Below are positions 1-10,942 of a stretch of 64,000 bases of DNA, in pieces (position 1 is the first letter of the stretch; every line of letters starts with the position of its first letter). The stretch is from the NCBI RefSeq assembly GCF_014218725.1, contig NZ_JABBJE010000004.1, positions 186,001 through 250,000 on the forward strand, written 5' to 3'. Under the pieces are notes generated by a model. It saw nothing but the letters and a program-made list of their open reading frames with translations, was not told where the DNA came from and did no database searches. The position numbers and the translations under genes were made by a program. Source of the DNA: Brevundimonas huaxiensis. GTDB lineage: Bacteria; Pseudomonadota; Alphaproteobacteria; Caulobacterales; Caulobacteraceae.

Positions 1-207
1 GACAGCTTTTACACCTTCCCGTCAGGACGCATCCTCCTCACCGTGGCTGACAGCCGGTCGGCTTGGGTCTATCGGTCACGACTGACGTTGACGTCTTCAG
101 GGGTTGAGCGGCCGGTCTGGATCGACCAGACTGAATTGAAAGAGGCTCCGGGGCGAGCCGTGGCTGATTTGTCCGATGCAGTTCGACTTCCTTACGCCCC
201 GCGTTGA
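1..207 (+). CDS. GspK-like T2SS minor pseudopilin, C-terminal end (partial)
   Basis: Frame 1 is open from the window edge to a TGA at 205-207 and gives a 68-residue C-terminus (begins DSFYTFPSGR). Only the tail is visible, so the family is inferred. A beta-rich tail directly before gspL is where GspK normally sits, and the reading frame overlaps the next start by about 30 nt, which suggests translational coupling. GspK would cap the pseudopilus tip together with GspI and GspJ. It could instead be another T2SS component; no diagnostic motif is present. Confidence 0.5.
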   Translation, partial: DSFYTFPSGRILLTVADSRSAWVYRSRLTLTSSGVERPVWIDQTELKEAPGRAVADLSDAVRLPYAPR

Positions 208-1252
208 GCGGCTGTTGGCCGATGGCCGCTGGATGCAGGTTCATCCGGGCGGTCCAGGCGGCAGGCTGCGTCCGCCTGTCGTGCTGCTAGCGCGTGATCT
301 GACGGCGTTCAGCCTGTTTGAGGCGGCCAATCTGCCGCGCAGTCGCAGGGGGCAGGCGGCGCGCCTGCATGCACGCACGGGCTCGCCCTATATGGTAAGC
401 AGCTCTACTCTGGTGAAAAGCGGCTCCAATTTCGGCGTCTGGTGGTGGGACGCCGAGACGGTGAATGCCTTGGTGAGCGCACGCTACGGCGCCCGCGCGC
501 CGCTTGTTCGGCCCGAAACCCTGGCCCAACCCCCTGGCGTGGGATGGCGGATCGTCCGGCTCGAGCAGGGTTATGAGGCTCAGTTGTGGCGCGAGCGTCG
601 TCTGATCGCTTCTGCCTGGCGGCGCGAGCGCTTCGATGTCGCCTCGTGGGGCGCTTTCACGCGATTGCAGCGCGGCGCCGAGGACGCGCCGGAAACACCC
701 CCAGCAGCGCAGACGCTTCCCATCGACTTCAGCGCCCCTGCGTTCGCTGTGTCTGCGTCTGACCTCAGCCAGGAACAGCTGATCGGTATCGGCGCCGGCG
801 CCGTTGCATTGACGGCGATCGGCCTGAGCCTCTTCATGATGGGTCAGGGCGCGCGCTTGGCGTCAGAAGCCGACGAAATCGAAAAGGAAACAGCGCAGAT
901 TCAGGCTGCCACGCCGCGCGCCGCCCAAATGGGCGGGCTGGAGGCCGACCGTCGCAAGCTGGCCGCCTATGCCGAGATCGAGGCCCGAACAAATCCGCTT
1001 AGCGCCGCGGGCGCGGCGATCGGAATTGTGGCCTTCCACGATTTGACCCCGACCGCGCTTGAGGCCCAGAGCGAGACCTTGACCCTGACCCTGCCTTATA
1101 CAGCGGTCGCCGTGGCCGACACCTTGATCGCCGATTTCGAAGGCTCGGGCTATTTTTACGACGTTCGCCCACGGACGGACGCGCAAAATCAGCGTTTGAT
1201 TATCGAGATGAAGACCCGCGAGGCGGCTCCACCGCTGACTGCAGGCGAATAA
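176..1252 (+). CDS. gspL: Type II secretion system protein GspL
   Basis: Inner-membrane assembly platform protein of the T2SS. It links the cytoplasmic ATPase GspE to GspM and the pseudopilus. The 358-residue product has a long cytoplasmic N-terminal part, one hydrophobic helix at about residues 200-222 and a periplasmic ferredoxin-like C-terminal part, which is the GspL plan. The ATG at 176 lies inside the end of the upstream K-like gene. The 3' end overlaps convergent gspH by 53 nt. The sequence is divergent from enterobacterial GspL, so the call leans on architecture plus position between a K-like tail and other gsp genes. Confidence 0.75.
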   Translation: MQFDFLTPRVERLLADGRWMQVHPGGPGGRLRPPVVLLARDLTAFSLFEAANLPRSRRGQAARLHARTGSPYMVSSSTLVKSGSNFGVWWWDAETVNALVSARYGARAPLVRPETLAQPPGVGWRIVRLEQGYEAQLWRERRLIASAWRRERFDVASWGAFTRLQRGAEDAPETPPAAQTLPIDFSAPAFAVSASDLSQEQLIGIGAGAVALTAIGLSLFMMGQGARLASEADEIEKETAQIQAATPRAAQMGGLEADRRKLAAYAEIEARTNPLSAAGAAIGIVAFHDLTPTALEAQSETLTLTLPYTAVAVADTLIADFEGSGYFYDVRPRTDAQNQRLIIEMKTREAAPPLTAGE

Positions 1253-1706
1253 ACCGGCAATCGCCACCGGCCGTCCGAAGGGTCATGACGACACGATCGC
1301 CATTGATCAGATTGGCCGTGGTGTCCGAACAGCCGCCGCCGGCGGCGATGTCCAGAGCGGGAGCCATCGTGTAACGCCATGGCGACCTGAGGGTCACGGT
1401 TCGATCGACCCAATCATCAGACGCTCCTTCTGGCGCGCCGCCCGCTTGCGGGCTACCCCCCCTGGCGGCTTCTGGATCGGCCAGACGAATGGCGACCCCA
1501 GTGCGATTGGCCTCTCTGCGATAGTCCGAGACCTGCTTTTGAAACTCGAAGAACACCGCGTGGGACGTCGCCTGATCCAGCATTCGCGATGTGCTGGGCA
1601 TGATCACCGCAGCACTGAGCGCAAAGATTGCTAGGACCACAAGTATCTCGATCAGCGAGAAACCAGCCCGGCTGCTGTCAGCGTTGATCGGATGTGATGT
1701 CGGCAT
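1200..1706 (-). CDS. gspH: T2SS minor pseudopilin GspH
   Basis: Class III prepilin-like protein of 168 residues. A short basic leader ends in a Gly-Phe prepilin peptidase site (RAG/FSLIEILVVL) with the conserved Glu at +5, followed by the hydrophobic N-terminal helix. The globular part has the size usual for GspH, a minor pseudopilin near the tip of the pseudopilus. I place the start at the ATG at 1706, which gives a 15-residue leader; an upstream GTG at 1739 is also possible. It overlaps the end of gspG by 29 nt on the same strand and the end of gspL by 53 nt on the other. Confidence 0.85.
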   Translation of the reverse strand: MPTSHPINADSSRAGFSLIEILVVLAIFALSAAVIMPSTSRMLDQATSHAVFFEFQKQVSDYRREANRTGVAIRLADPEAARGGSPQAGGAPEGASDDWVDRTVTLRSPWRYTMAPALDIAAGGGCSDTTANLINGDRVVMTLRTAGGDCRFIRLQSAVEPPRGSSSR

Positions 1707-2181
1707 TCGCGCCCTGACCGCCTTCCTGGCCGTCCGCACCGTAGCTGACGACCTTTGCGCGGTTCTCGGGCGCGCCAGGGGTGCCGTCAGCAGCTGCGCT
1801 GGGCGGCAGATAGACGTATGGCCGGTTCCACGGGTCCGAGGGTAATGCCTTGTCTAGGTACGGCCCGGACCAGCCGGCGACTTGCTGAGGATCGGCTTGC
1901 ATAAGGAGCGCCAGACCTTCCTGCTGCGTCGGCAGACGGCCGATATCCAACCGCATTGTTTCCAGCGCCGCTTCAATAGAGCGGATCTGCAGACGGGCCG
2001 TCGTCGTTTTCGACCGATCAAGCTGAGCGAAGAGTCGTGGTCCGACCACGGCGGCCAGCATGGCGATAATCGCCAACACGACCAGAATTTCCAGCAAGCT
2101 GAACCCTTGCCGGGCGGAGACCCGCTGAACGGATCGACGACCCATCAAACGGCGAAGGTTGCGTGAAATACGAATGGACAA
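1678..2181 (-). CDS. gspG: T2SS major pseudopilin GspG
   Basis: Major subunit of the T2SS pseudopilus. The 167-residue protein has a prepilin cleavage site (RQG/FSLLEILVVLAII) with Glu at +5. The C-terminal DPWNRPYVY region is typical of the GspG calcium-binding loop. The TTG start at 2181 has an AGGGA purine run about 9 nt upstream; an ATG at 2145 would give a shorter leader but lacks such a site. gspG and gspH form a two-gene minus-strand block, divergent from gspM-C-D across a gap of about 115 bp. Confidence 0.92.
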   Translation of the reverse strand: MSIRISRNLRRLMGRRSVQRVSARQGFSLLEILVVLAIIAMLAAVVGPRLFAQLDRSKTTTARLQIRSIEAALETMRLDIGRLPTQQEGLALLMQADPQQVAGWSGPYLDKALPSDPWNRPYVYLPPSAAADGTPGAPENRAKVVSYGADGQEGGQGANADITSDQR

Positions 2182-2296
2182 ACGCTACGTCCCTATAACC
2201 ATGAAGCTATTACCACAGCCCGGGGGCTGCTATAGCGGATGGATGCGCGCGCGTCGATTGTGAACGGGTGGGCGCCGAAGATGCGGCGGGGCTGGA

Positions 2297-2983
2297 TTGC
2301 AGGACATCATTGCCGGACTCAGGGTGTCCACCCGGACGCAAACGCGTGCACTTCTCGCTCGGCTTCAGCGCACCACGCCGCGTGAGCGAGTTTTGCTGGG
2401 TGTGATGGTTCTGGCGGCCCTGATCTACGCACCAATCAGCGCCGCCGACTGGCGTGTGAGGCAGGAAGACCGTTACATCGACGCCTTGTCCACGCGAGCC
2501 AGCGCCCGTCTTGCAGCCAGCGCCGCGCGGCGTGTCGAAGCGGCAGCGGCAGACGATACCGCCGTCGAAGATATGAAAACCTGGGGATTTGAAGCCACGA
2601 ACGTCGCCGTCGCCCAGGTCCGCATTGAACAGCAACTGGCGAAAGCCGCACTCGACGCAGGAATGACCAGCGTCGTGATCACGACTGATGCTGAAGTCGA
2701 GACGATTGGCGTGACCGATTGGGTGGGCGCTGAAATCCAGGCGGATTTGCGATGGGCGCCGACCTTTGCCTTTCTGGATCGTGTCGCCGGCTGGCCAGAA
2801 GGGTTTCGGGTCGTGAGTTTTGACTATGAAATGACGCCGGCCGCGACATTCCAAGGTCAAATTCAGCAGGTGCAGGGCGCCGCCGCTCAGCTTCCACCTC
2901 CGACGGGGAAGGTGCGCATTCGTCTGTCGTTCCCTGTGGTTTTGCCTGCCGGTGCAGCGAAGGCCGAGAAGGTAGGCGGCTGA
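2297..2983 (+). CDS. gspM: Type II secretion system protein GspM
   Basis: Inner-membrane protein that partners GspL in the assembly platform. The 228-residue product has a cytoplasmic basic N-terminus, a single transmembrane helix at about residues 32-50 (RVLLGVMVLAALIY), a coiled-coil-prone Ala/Arg-rich segment and a C-terminal alpha/beta domain, as in GspM. The only in-frame start after the last upstream stop is TTG at 2297. Its TGA overlaps the ATG of the next gene (TGATG), indicating coupled translation. Confidence 0.8.
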   Translation: MQDIIAGLRVSTRTQTRALLARLQRTTPRERVLLGVMVLAALIYAPISAADWRVRQEDRYIDALSTRASARLAASAARRVEAAAADDTAVEDMKTWGFEATNVAVAQVRIEQQLAKAALDAGMTSVVITTDAEVETIGVTDWVGAEIQADLRWAPTFAFLDRVAGWPEGFRVVSFDYEMTPAATFQGQIQQVQGAAAQLPPPTGKVRIRLSFPVVLPAGAAKAEKVGG

Positions 2984-3465
2984 TGCGTTTTGGTCCTCTT
3001 TTCGTGGTGCTGTTCCTGGTTGGCGTCTTTTTGCTGGGGTGGCAGAACCCCAATGAGCCGGAGGAGCCGCCGTCTGTGCGCCGTGGCGGTCTTGGACAGG
3101 ACACCTTGGTGCTCAGGCCCGGAGAAAGTGCAGCCGCGGCAGTCCGGTTTCTGAGAACGCTCCGTTCCGACCCGCCCCCGCCTGCTCCGCCGCCGCCTCC
3201 GCCGCCCCCGCCGCCGCCTCCGCCGCCTCCGCCGCCGCCTGATGTGTCGGTGGTCTTCAAACAGGCGCTTCGGGGTGTAGAGCGCAACCCTGCAACCGGA
3301 TCATTGGCGGCGCTGGTGAGCGATCCTGCCGCGCCGGGGCCGCAAATCCAATCTATCGTCGTCGGTGATCGGTTCGGAGACGGGTGGCGAATCGAAGAGA
3401 TCACAGAAAGCGCCGTCACATTGCGAAAGGGCCGCGAAACGCGCGTGGTCCGTCTGTACGGCTGA
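2983..3465 (+). CDS. gspC: GspC-like T2SS protein with a long polyproline linker
   Basis: Small bitopic protein of 160 residues: an N-terminal transmembrane helix (about 5-20), a Pro-rich region at about 63-86 that includes an unbroken run of roughly 18 prolines, and a C-terminal beta domain (VGDRFGDGWRIEEI) resembling the GspC homology region or PilP-type domain. Placed directly before the secretin gene, as GspC normally is, it would couple the inner-membrane platform to GspD across the periplasm. There is no PDZ domain, unlike classical GspC, so GspC is a functional inference. The proline run is encoded by alternating CCG/CCT/CCC triplets, a site open to in-frame length change. Confidence 0.65.
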   Translation: MRFGPLFVVLFLVGVFLLGWQNPNEPEEPPSVRRGGLGQDTLVLRPGESAAAAVRFLRTLRSDPPPPAPPPPPPPPPPPPPPPPPPDVSVVFKQALRGVERNPATGSLAALVSDPAAPGPQIQSIVVGDRFGDGWRIEEITESAVTLRKGRETRVVRLYG

Positions 3466-3483
3466 GGCGCGCAGGAGTTGTCT

Positions 3484-5841
3484 ATGTCCAAGTTGTTCAC
3501 CGCCCCACGTATGAAGGGAACAGCCTCGTCGCTGATGGCGGCGGTTTGCCTGACGCCTCTGCTTCTGGCCGGTTGCGCCGCATTCCCGACGATGACCACC
3601 ACAACTCGCATGCCCGATCGTGCAGAAGATTCGCGCAGCGGCGGTGATGTTGTGCCGACCGGTTCTGATGCGGCTGTCGCCGGAGCACGCAACCCGTCAG
3701 AACGTCTGTCCATACCGACGCGTACTGCGCAGACACCCCAACGACCGCCGGCGACCGAAGCCGAAATCGCGGCGCTGCTGGCTGATGAGCCGGTCGATGC
3801 GACCTTGGCGCCGCAGTCTATCCCCCAATTCGCGGCGACCGTATTCGGCGGCGTTCTCAATGTGCCCTATTCTCTCAGCGGAGACGTGGCCACACGATCA
3901 GAGATCATTGCCGGCGGCACGGGCGGGACGATCAGCAAACGCGCTCTGTTTCGATTGACGCAACAGGCGCTGAAACAATACGGCATCGACGTCTATATCG
4001 ACGGCGGGGCGGTCACTGTCGGCGCTAGCCCCAATGGCGCGATCGGCAGCGAGATCGTTCGCAACCGAACAGCGCCCGCATCCTCCGGTCGCGTGGTCCA
4101 GTTCTTCAATGTTCAGACTATTGAAGTGAACGTGCTGCAGTCCTTGTTGGGCGATCTCTTCCCAAACCTTGGCGGCGCGCGGGTCACGCCGGATCCCCTG
4201 ACCAACAGCCTGATCATATCGGGCTCGGCGCGTGATGTGGCGCAGGTCGTTCGTACGCTCCGCGAAATCGATCAACCGCGCTTTGCCGGGGCTGATGTTC
4301 TTCGTGTCGAACCCGTCTACTGGGCCGCGGATGCGCTTGCGACATCGCTGGAGCAGACGCTCACCACCGAAGGCTACATCGTCAGCCGCCAGGCGCTGGC
4401 CGGTCGCTCAATCGTCATACTGTCCTTCCCGCAAGCCAATCAGATCCTCGTGTTCGCCAAGGATCCAGAGCTGCTGGAGCGCGTGAACTATTGGGTCGGC
4501 ATGCTGGATCGTCCGGCTGCGCTCGGCGACAAAGCGACCACCTTCGTCTACAACGTCCGCAATACGGACGCTCAGTCGCTGGGCCAACTGGCCATGGGTC
4601 AGGCGCCGACGACAAACCAACCTCAGCCGCCCGTCGGTGTTCCCGGCACGCCGGCCGTCACGGTTGGAGACAGCGCCGCGCCTCGGCAAGGCGGCCAGAT
4701 GTCCAGCACTGGAAGCAGTGCTCAGCAAGGCGCCTCCGGGACATTCCTGGGAGGCCGTCTGCTGACGGACCCCATCGGCAACCGCATCATCTTCACCGGT
4801 ACGGCCGGAGATTATGCTCAACTGCGCACCCTGCTGTCGACGTTGGACACACCGGCGCCTCAGGTCGTGATCGAGGTCATGATCGCCGAAGTCACGCTGA
4901 CCGACGGCACGGACATCGGCGTCAATCTCTTCGGCACTGAGACGCGCGGCGACGGCGTTCTGAGCGGATCGACAGAAGGTTTGACGCTGAAAGGCGCAGC
5001 GGGCGTGTTCAACTTCATCGGTCCGGATTTTAGGGCTCGGATCGTCGCCAGCGCATCGAACAACCGCGTCAGCATTCTCCAGCGGCCTCAGCTCGTAACG
5101 CGCAGCGGGGGAACGGCGCGTTTCCAAGTCGGAACCGACGTGCCGATCATCTCGTCGCAACGCGCGTCGAACAGCAACTCTAACGGCGACACCGACATTC
5201 TCCAGAGCGTGCAGTATCGTCAGACGGGCACCATTCTCGAGATTACGCCCGTGGTCTATGGGGACCGGGTGGACATCAGCATCAGCCAGGAACTGTCCTC
5301 CGCAGGCGCGCCGCCGGCGGGCACCAGCATCTCCAGTCCGACGATCTTGAACCGAAGCCTGACGACGCAGATCGCCATCAAGGATGGATGGACCGGCGTC
5401 CTAGGCGGCCTCATCGGCAACAACTACACGAAGGCGAATACAGGCATACCCTTCCTGAAGGACATTCCGATCATCGGCTCGGCCTTGCAGAGCAATTCGA
5501 TCAGCGGTGAACGAACCGAGCTTCTGCTCCTGATCACGCCCTACATCGTGCGTGGCGACGATGATATGGCGGACTTCGCCGACCAGTACGCCGGCAATAT
5601 GAATGCCGCGTTCCGAACCGGTCGCGGCTGGTCCTATACCCTGACTCCGTGGTCGATCAGTCCGAGATTCAGGGGATTGGGCCTGGATCTTCCCAGCCCC
5701 CTGCCTGCTTCCGAAACGCCTTCGCTTCTGCCGCCGCGCGGTCGGCCGGTCGCTGCACCGGCAGAGCCGATGGTTGGCGAAGAGTCGGTCGCGCCTGCAA
5801 GCACGCAGGAGCCCGTCACGGCGCCGGTGACGACGCCTTAA
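3484..5841 (+). CDS. gspD: Type II secretion system secretin GspD
   Basis: Outer-membrane secretin that forms the export channel. The 785-residue product starts with a lipoprotein-type signal (LLLAGC, Cys near residue 31), followed by N-domains with the expected internal repeats, a Gln/Ser/Gly-rich insertion at about 370-420, and a C-terminal secretin domain (VVIEVMIAEVTL; VLGGLIGNN near the end). The ATG at 3484 has a GGAG site 6 nt upstream; a TTG at 3478 is less likely. The lipobox suggests outer-membrane targeting by its own acyl group. The stop overlaps convergent gspI by 4 nt (TTAA). Confidence 0.95.
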   Translation: MSKLFTAPRMKGTASSLMAAVCLTPLLLAGCAAFPTMTTTTRMPDRAEDSRSGGDVVPTGSDAAVAGARNPSERLSIPTRTAQTPQRPPATEAEIAALLADEPVDATLAPQSIPQFAATVFGGVLNVPYSLSGDVATRSEIIAGGTGGTISKRALFRLTQQALKQYGIDVYIDGGAVTVGASPNGAIGSEIVRNRTAPASSGRVVQFFNVQTIEVNVLQSLLGDLFPNLGGARVTPDPLTNSLIISGSARDVAQVVRTLREIDQPRFAGADVLRVEPVYWAADALATSLEQTLTTEGYIVSRQALAGRSIVILSFPQANQILVFAKDPELLERVNYWVGMLDRPAALGDKATTFVYNVRNTDAQSLGQLAMGQAPTTNQPQPPVGVPGTPAVTVGDSAAPRQGGQMSSTGSSAQQGASGTFLGGRLLTDPIGNRIIFTGTAGDYAQLRTLLSTLDTPAPQVVIEVMIAEVTLTDGTDIGVNLFGTETRGDGVLSGSTEGLTLKGAAGVFNFIGPDFRARIVASASNNRVSILQRPQLVTRSGGTARFQVGTDVPIISSQRASNSNSNGDTDILQSVQYRQTGTILEITPVVYGDRVDISISQELSSAGAPPAGTSISSPTILNRSLTTQIAIKDGWTGVLGGLIGNNYTKANTGIPFLKDIPIIGSALQSNSISGERTELLLLITPYIVRGDDDMADFADQYAGNMNAAFRTGRGWSYTLTPWSISPRFRGLGLDLPSPLPASETPSLLPPRGRPVAAPAEPMVGEESVAPASTQEPVTAPVTTP

Positions 5842-6260
5842 GCTCCCTCGCCGACCATTCGTCGCCAACCCATACGGTCGAAGACCAAGGCGGCTGGCGA
5901 GCGACCATTGCGCCGCTCGATCTCCACCGTGACGGTGAAGAGCTGGACCTGGAAAGTGCCGTCTCCCGTTGGAAAGCCGGCATTGGTCCGGCTTTCCGTC
6001 TTGGGGCTTGAGGTCCAGCGTATGACGTCGCCCTCGGGCAGCGTGATCGTTCCGGAGGGTTGGTCCATCGGATTGATGTCGCGGGTCAAGGCCAAGGCGT
6101 TTTCCTGGGCGGCGACCTGTTCCATCACATCGGCGGCGCGGCGTTGTCCGCGGATCATCTGCTGCTGAAGCTCGAAGATCGCGGTCAATGTCATCGCGGC
6201 GATCGCCAGCGCCACAAGCGCCTCGATCAGGCTGAAGCCTTCGCGACCACGCCTGATCAA
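5838..6260 (-). CDS. gspI: T2SS minor pseudopilin, GspI-like
   Basis: A 140-residue prepilin-like protein with cleavage site REG/FSLIEALVALAI and Glu at +5. Length and the Gln/Glu-rich helix after the hydrophobic core (FELQQQMIRGQ) fit GspI better than the longer GspJ. GspI bridges the major pseudopilin to the K-J tip. The start is TTG at 6260, overlapping the TGA of gspF, so the two are probably translated as a unit. It is the last gene of the E-F-I minus-strand block. Confidence 0.75.
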   Translation of the reverse strand: MIRRGREGFSLIEALVALAIAAMTLTAIFELQQQMIRGQRRAADVMEQVAAQENALALTRDINPMDQPSGTITLPEGDVIRWTSSPKTESRTNAGFPTGDGTFQVQLFTVTVEIERRNGRSPAALVFDRMGWRRMVGEGA

Positions 6261-7462
6261 ACGACACCTTCGTAGACGCTGGACAGCGCCAGCACCAAGG
6301 ACAGGGCGACGAAGCCGACGATCAGCGAGATCGCGCCGATGGCCGCCGGCTCCAATAGCGACGTCATGCGTTTCATGCTGTCACGCAGGCGGTTTTCGTA
6401 GTTGTCCGCCATGAAGCCGAACATGGCTCCGATCGCGCCCGAACGCTGGCCCGCGCGCAGCAGGCTGAGGTCCATCGCTTCCAGTTTGGTGTGAGCCGCC
6501 AGAGACGCATCCAGCGTCAGGCCGGCCTTCAGATCGTTTTCGAGCCGGTTCAGGCCTTGCCTGAAGGGCCCGATCGGGACGGCGGCACGCGCCAGGGCGA
6601 CGGCCGACAGGATCGGCACACCGTTCACCAGGGCGAAGGACGTCAGTCGCGCCCAGGCTGCGATTTCGCGCGCCTGCAGCACGCCGCCCACGACCGGCAG
6701 GCCATGCGCCAGCGTATAGGCCCGCGCCTTGATCGCGGGATTGGTGGCGATCACGACGACCAGGGCGATCAGGGCGCCGAGCCCGATGCCGATTACGCCT
6801 ATGTTGGCGTTGGCGAACTCGCCGGCGGACAACACCCAGCGCGATACGGTCGGCACGCGACTGCGGTCTTCGCCGATCATGGCGCCGAAGCGCGGCACCA
6901 CCTGGGTGAAGATGAAGGCGACGGCGCCCAATCCGGCCATCAGCAGGAAGGCCGGATAGGTCATCGCATTGCCGAAATCCTTCCGCAGCCGATCCTCATA
7001 GGCCATTTGCTCTGCAGCCTGTTTGAGCACTTCGGCGACGCGACCCGAGGCTTCGCCCACACGCGCCATGGCGTACAGATAGTCGGGAAAGCCCGGAACG
7101 TGTTCCTCCAAGGCCTTGCCCAGCGAATCGCCGCGTCGCAGGGCGGCGATGGCGGCCAGGAATTGTTCCTTGCCTTTCCGCGACTGCATGCCCTGCGCAA
7201 CCGTATCCAGCGATTCCAGCAGCGAAACGCCGGCCTCCAGCATCAGGCCCAGCTGCCGCAGGACCAGCACCCGCTCACCCGACTTCAAGGGCCGGTTCTG
7301 GCCTTCGCCTTGCGCGGCTGCGGCGGGCGACACCTTCAGGACCGTCAGGCCTTCGGCCGACAGCCGCCGCACCAGCGCGGCTTCATTGGGCGCGGTCAGC
7401 ACGCCCCGGGACATCGCACCCTGGCGATCGATCGCCTGATACTGGAAAGCCTGCGGCGTCAC
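6257..7462 (-). CDS. gspF: Type II secretion system protein GspF
   Basis: Polytopic inner-membrane platform protein. The 401 residues show two tandem T2SSF domains (GERVLVLRQLGLMLEAGVSLLESL, and later WARLTSFALVNGVPILSAV) separated by membrane helices, with a C-terminal helix ending LVLALSSVYEGVV. The length is normal for GspF/PilC. The GTG start lies 2 nt after the gspE stop and the end overlaps gspI, so E-F-I is one operon. Confidence 0.95.
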   Translation of the reverse strand: MTPQAFQYQAIDRQGAMSRGVLTAPNEAALVRRLSAEGLTVLKVSPAAAAQGEGQNRPLKSGERVLVLRQLGLMLEAGVSLLESLDTVAQGMQSRKGKEQFLAAIAALRRGDSLGKALEEHVPGFPDYLYAMARVGEASGRVAEVLKQAAEQMAYEDRLRKDFGNAMTYPAFLLMAGLGAVAFIFTQVVPRFGAMIGEDRSRVPTVSRWVLSAGEFANANIGVIGIGLGALIALVVVIATNPAIKARAYTLAHGLPVVGGVLQAREIAAWARLTSFALVNGVPILSAVALARAAVPIGPFRQGLNRLENDLKAGLTLDASLAAHTKLEAMDLSLLRAGQRSGAIGAMFGFMADNYENRLRDSMKRMTSLLEPAAIGAISLIVGFVALSLVLALSSVYEGVV

Positions 7463-7464
7463 GA

Positions 7465-9219
<1,755 letters not shown>

Positions 9220-9289
9220 GTCTGAATCTGATTTCGATGCGGGGCGCTGAGTTCGGGTTATAGCGCGGCCCGCCAGCGGTGTCGCGGGC

Positions 9290-10204
9290 CTAACCCGTTG
9301 AAGCGAAGAACAGACGCGGAACCGCAGGGTGTGTGATCCGGCCTCTCAAAAGCGGCATCGTCTGGACGCGGCCGTAAGGACGTCCGACCAAGGCCTCATA
9401 CTCCTGGGCAAAGAGGTCACCCAATGACCGGCCGGCTTCGGCTTGACGTCGGATGCCACCCGCTTGTGTGGTCGCCCCGTAATGCAACTGGTGGAATGTG
9501 CCTTCCCCGACCAGCATGATGAAGCCGTCTCCAGCAGCGTCAACCGCCCGGCGAAAGAAGTCGAAACTGGCGAAGCCGCCGCCCAGCTGCACGAAATCCT
9601 CATTGTATCCGCCGATCGCTTCGAACATGGCTTTGCGCATGACGAAGAACGTCGTCTCGGTCGGGGGGGCAAGAACCCCCATGGCGTAGCTTTCACCGAG
9701 GGCGCAGATTTCGAAGAGGCGATAGCCGTCGCCGTTCGGCCAGTCGATGTCGGCCAGCAGGCGGTCCTCGACGTCACGGCTGTAGCCTTCTTCGACTGAA
9801 ATCTGCTGAACCTTGGGGCCGAGATGAAAACCGAGCGTCGCGACGAAGGCGTCGGGGCTTGAGCCGGCCGCGTCCAGAGCGGCGCGGACCATGCCGGGCG
9901 ACACCATTCGCGCGCCGTCGATCATCAGCGCGATATGGTCTGCACGCGCCAGCGCGACGCCGCGATTGATGGCGCGACAGGGGGATACGCCGCCGTCATC
10001 GACGCGCAGGATCTGAATGTCCGCCTCTTGTGAAAACAGGTCGCGGGTCACGGGCTGGGCCGAGCCATTGTCTACGACGATGATTTCGACGTCCTCAATC
10101 TCCAGACCGCGCTGATAAGGCGGAAGAAGAGAGGTGACGGTGCGCGGCAACTCGCGCGCCATGTCGAAACCGATGACGATGACCGAAAGGGCCGGCCGCT
10201 TCAT
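9290..10204 (-). CDS. Family 2 glycosyltransferase
   Basis: Predicted GT-A fold glycosyltransferase of 304 residues. N-terminal LSVIVIGFDM and EIIVVDNGSAQPV are the nucleotide-sugar binding strands of GT2. The position of the usual DxD is occupied by MIDGAR, so metal binding may differ. C-terminal GGYNEDF is the acceptor-side motif common in this family. The start at 10204 overlaps the sulfotransferase stop (ATGA), so the two are co-translated. Donor and acceptor cannot be told from sequence. It is the first gene of the glycan island beside the T2SS. Confidence 0.85.
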   Translation of the reverse strand: MKRPALSVIVIGFDMARELPRTVTSLLPPYQRGLEIEDVEIIVVDNGSAQPVTRDLFSQEADIQILRVDDGGVSPCRAINRGVALARADHIALMIDGARMVSPGMVRAALDAAGSSPDAFVATLGFHLGPKVQQISVEEGYSRDVEDRLLADIDWPNGDGYRLFEICALGESYAMGVLAPPTETTFFVMRKAMFEAIGGYNEDFVQLGGGFASFDFFRRAVDAAGDGFIMLVGEGTFHQLHYGATTQAGGIRRQAEAGRSLGDLFAQEYEALVGRPYGRVQTMPLLRGRITHPAVPRLFFASTG

Positions 10205-10899
10205 TGCGCGGCGTCCTGTAGCGCCGCCCAAAGGTCGGCGACAGAGGCTGGCACGGCGGCGTTGATCTTCTGGTGGTTCAACTCATCCGAGCGGAAGGGC
10301 ATGGGCGCTGCGGCGTTCAAACCCAATCCCGCCGCGACGCGTCGGACGCGGGCTTCGTAGTCGTCCGCATCGTAGTCGATGACGGAGAATGGCGTCAGGT
10401 CGCGCCACCGAAGGACGGCACGATTGTATCCGGTCCAGATGGCAAGGGACCGCGCCTGATCGAACCCGTTGCGCGCCGCCAGAGAGCCCGCGACGGCGAG
10501 GGGGTGGCGGATGGAGGCGACCAGCTTCAAATCCGGTAGAACTTCAAACCACCCGTCCAGCAAGAGCGTGGCGCGGGGATCCTTGAAGCCCCAAGGCGTC
10601 GGCAGGGTATCGTAGTCGGCCAACACCGCTTTCAGATCGGCGATCTCGCTCGCGGTCCAGGCGACGGGCGTGTTGGGCGGCGCATCCCAGGCGGCGCCGA
10701 CGCGGGCCAGGACAGCGTCGTGGACGGGCCAGAACCGGGGGTTCTCGCGATTGCCCTTCTTGTTGTGCGGTGCGGCGGTATTCACCGCGCCAAGATGCAG
10801 GCCCAAATCCTCAAGACACCCCGCCAGGCAGGACGTCCCGGATCGATGCATGCCGATCACGGCGACGGGCGAGGGGCTTGAAGCGGGCGTCATGGACAT
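10201..10899 (-). CDS. PAPS-dependent sulfotransferase family protein
   Basis: A 232-residue sulfotransferase-like protein. GMHRSGTS at residues 16-23 is the 5'-phosphosulfate loop and IRHPLAVAGSLAARNG is the 3'-phosphate-binding Arg/Ser segment. It would transfer sulfate from PAPS to a cytoplasmic sugar or lipid-linked acceptor. It precedes and overlaps the GT2 gene. A second copy of the family lies at 21448-22188 with the same motifs at nearly the same residue positions. The acceptor is unknown; a surface glycan is suggested by context only. Confidence 0.85.
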   Translation of the reverse strand: MSMTPASSPSPVAVIGMHRSGTSCLAGCLEDLGLHLGAVNTAAPHNKKGNRENPRFWPVHDAVLARVGAAWDAPPNTPVAWTASEIADLKAVLADYDTLPTPWGFKDPRATLLLDGWFEVLPDLKLVASIRHPLAVAGSLAARNGFDQARSLAIWTGYNRAVLRWRDLTPFSVIDYDADDYEARVRRVAAGLGLNAAAPMPFRSDELNHQKINAAVPASVADLWAALQDAAQ

Positions 10900-10942
10900 C
10901 TCGATTTCTAAAGGTGGCCTTTGACTCTACCGCGCATCACAC

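Noticed and set aside
3160-3245. Considered as a CRISPR-like or tandem repeat array
   Set aside because: It is a simple triplet tract coding for proline inside a gene, without spacers.
2679-3860. Long minus-strand frame opposite gspM-C-D
   Set aside because: Its product is low-complexity (polyglycine opposite the polyproline run) and arises from GC-rich codon bias on the other strand.
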